Part shown: positions 38,911-39,815 of the stretch, in pieces
Numbering within the stretch: the stretch's first letter is position 1
How the letters are laid out: each line of letters begins with the position of its first letter
Origin: an uncultured Collinsella sp.
Lineage (GTDB): Bacteria; Actinomycetota; Coriobacteriia; Coriobacteriales; Coriobacteriaceae
Assembly: GCA_900751695.1 (NCBI GenBank)
Contig: CAADSS010000078.1
Span: 1 to 39,815 of the forward strand
Length of the DNA: 39,815 bases
Reading direction: 5' to 3'
Translations under genes and position numbers: made by a program
Notes under the pieces: model-generated
Told to the model about the DNA's origin: nothing
The model's input: only the letters and a program-made list of their open reading frames with translations
Databases searched by the model: none

Positions 38911-39705
38911 ATGTTTAAACTGATTGCATCCGATATGGACGGCACACTGCTTGACGAAAACGGCCAGGTGCCTCCCGAGACCTACGAACTGATTCTGGCG
39001 CTACACGAGCATGGCGTGCATTTCGCCGCATCGTCAGGTCGTCGCTACGATCGCCTGTGCGAGTTCTTTGCGCCCGTTCGCGACAAGATGGACTTTGTCG
39101 CCGCTAACGGCGCCCAGGTCTACGCCGACGGTAAGATGGTAGACCGTGAGGTGTATTCCCACCTAGCGATTCGAAGGCTCGCCCAAGCCGTCAGGACGTT
39201 TCCCAATCTGCATCTTGCGCTATTTGATCGAACCAAGTCCTTCCTGCTCGATGACGAGTGCAAGTTCGTGCGTGAGGTCGATAAGGACCTTCCCAATGCC
39301 GAGCGCATTTGGGAGCTGCCCGATCCCAGCGTAAATATCATCAAAGCGAGTATCTTTTGCGACGACAGTGCGGTTATGGACAGCGCGTACGTGCTACAGC
39401 GCGAACTTGGTCAGCTCTTTACTTTTGCACCTTCGGGCAACGCGTGGATCGATGCCATGCAGCCTGGTGTGTCGAAGGCCTCGGGTATCGCGCAGCTCGC
39501 GGAGCATTACGGCATTGGTCGCGACGAGGTCATGGCGTTTGGCGACTCGATGAACGACTACGAGATCATTCGCTTTGTCGGCACGGGCTGCGCGATGGAA
39601 AACGCGCGCCCCGCGCTTAAAGCGGTGGCCGATCGCGTGGTGGGTTGTAACCGCGACCACGCCGTCCAGCAGGAGCTCCGTCGCGTGCTGGAGAGTCTCT
39701 CCTAA
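38911..39705 (+). CDS. Cof-type HAD-IIB family phosphatase
   Basis: The 264-residue protein has the HAD nucleophile motif DMDGT (D8 and D10), motif II in AASSGR (about 40-45), a C2-type cap, and motif IV FGDSMNDYEI (about 210-219). Such enzymes dephosphorylate small metabolites (sugar phosphates, cofactors); the substrate cannot be inferred. ATG 38911 has GAAGGGAG eight bases upstream, located within the long hairpin. It is the last gene in the window. Confidence 0.92.
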   Translation: MFKLIASDMDGTLLDENGQVPPETYELILALHEHGVHFAASSGRRYDRLCEFFAPVRDKMDFVAANGAQVYADGKMVDREVYSHLAIRRLAQAVRTFPNLHLALFDRTKSFLLDDECKFVREVDKDLPNAERIWELPDPSVNIIKASIFCDDSAVMDSAYVLQRELGQLFTFAPSGNAWIDAMQPGVSKASGIAQLAEHYGIGRDEVMAFGDSMNDYEIIRFVGTGCAMENARPALKAVADRVVGCNRDHAVQQELRRVLESLS

Positions 39706-39763
39706 TCCGGCAGATGGGGACGTTCCTTTTAATATGAGCAGGACATTGTCAAGAGGCAAAATC

Positions 39764-39795
39764 GGGCCTGGCCCCAACGATATGGGGTCAGGCCC
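39764..39795 (-). terminator. Terminator hairpin at the right edge
   Basis: GGGCCTGGCCCCA pairs with TGGGGTCAGGCCC over a six-base loop, 13 pairs with one G-U. On the minus strand it is followed by GATTTTGCC, so it most likely ends a minus-strand gene lying beyond the window and may also stop the HAD transcript. A GGGGACGTTCCTTTT element lies just before it at 39716-39730. Confidence 0.6.
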
Positions 39796-39815
39796 TCTCC
39801 CTATATCAGCCCGTC

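Noticed and set aside
1..39815. CRISPR arrays, tRNA or rRNA genes, selenocysteine (in-frame TGA) codons
   Set aside because: No regularly spaced direct repeats, no cloverleaf with a TTCGA-type T-loop, and no recognised gene interrupted by an in-frame TGA were found by eye.

Overview
The window looks like a chromosomal segment of a high-GC, strictly anaerobic gut actinobacterium of the Coriobacteriia, most likely Collinsella or a close relative. This rests on GC-rich codon use, frequent GTG and TTG starts, a single zinc-type rpsN, a spc/alpha ribosomal order running secY-adk-map-infA-rpmJ-rpsM-rpsK-rpsD-rpoA-rplQ-truA, and a YgeX/YgeY/YgeW purine-breakdown cluster typical of anaerobic gut bacteria. 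The genus is inferred from protein style; no 16S rRNA gene is present.

Left end (1-5.7 kb) is an AT-richer defence island. It holds the last codons of a type I restriction specificity subunit, a convergent tyrosine recombinase of the kind that shuffles hsdS genes, a large unclassified protein with a HEPN ribonuclease-like motif, a 35-residue hydrophobic peptide whose leader can sequester its own ribosome binding site, and a one-chain GmrSD (DUF262-DUF1524) modification-dependent nuclease. After it come a proline-rich single-span membrane protein and a YheO-type regulator.

7.5-17.9 kb is a purine/selenium-hydroxylase cluster. A YheO/DauR-type regulator reads away from ygeX-ygeY-ygeW-carbamate kinase. 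Then follow mocA-hydantoinase, the oppositely oriented yqeC, and yqeB-xdhC. The first group would degrade ureido and diamino intermediates and harvest carbamoyl phosphate as ATP. The second group would mature and insert the cofactor of a selenium-dependent molybdenum hydroxylase, which is not itself encoded here.

18.1-28.1 kb is the ribosomal spc/alpha run from rplE to rplQ. Its upstream half (rplN, rplX and earlier genes) is absent and replaced by xdhC. A strong terminator closes it after rplQ.

28.1-39.8 kb carries truA, a glycosyltransferase-like protein, argR, a class A penicillin-binding protein with a repetitive tail (minus strand), a U32 peptidase-family protein, tyrS, adenine deaminase and a Cof-type HAD phosphatase. 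Adenine deaminase also links to purine use.

Intergenic gaps are unusually rich in palindromes. They include a perfect 37-bp inverted pair, two members of a nested hairpin family sharing a near-identical core, tandem GGGACG repeats, a leader terminator before adenine deaminase, and hairpins that cover ribosome binding sites. Several of these elements include the stop codon of the gene before them. No tRNA, rRNA, CRISPR array or insertion sequence was seen.
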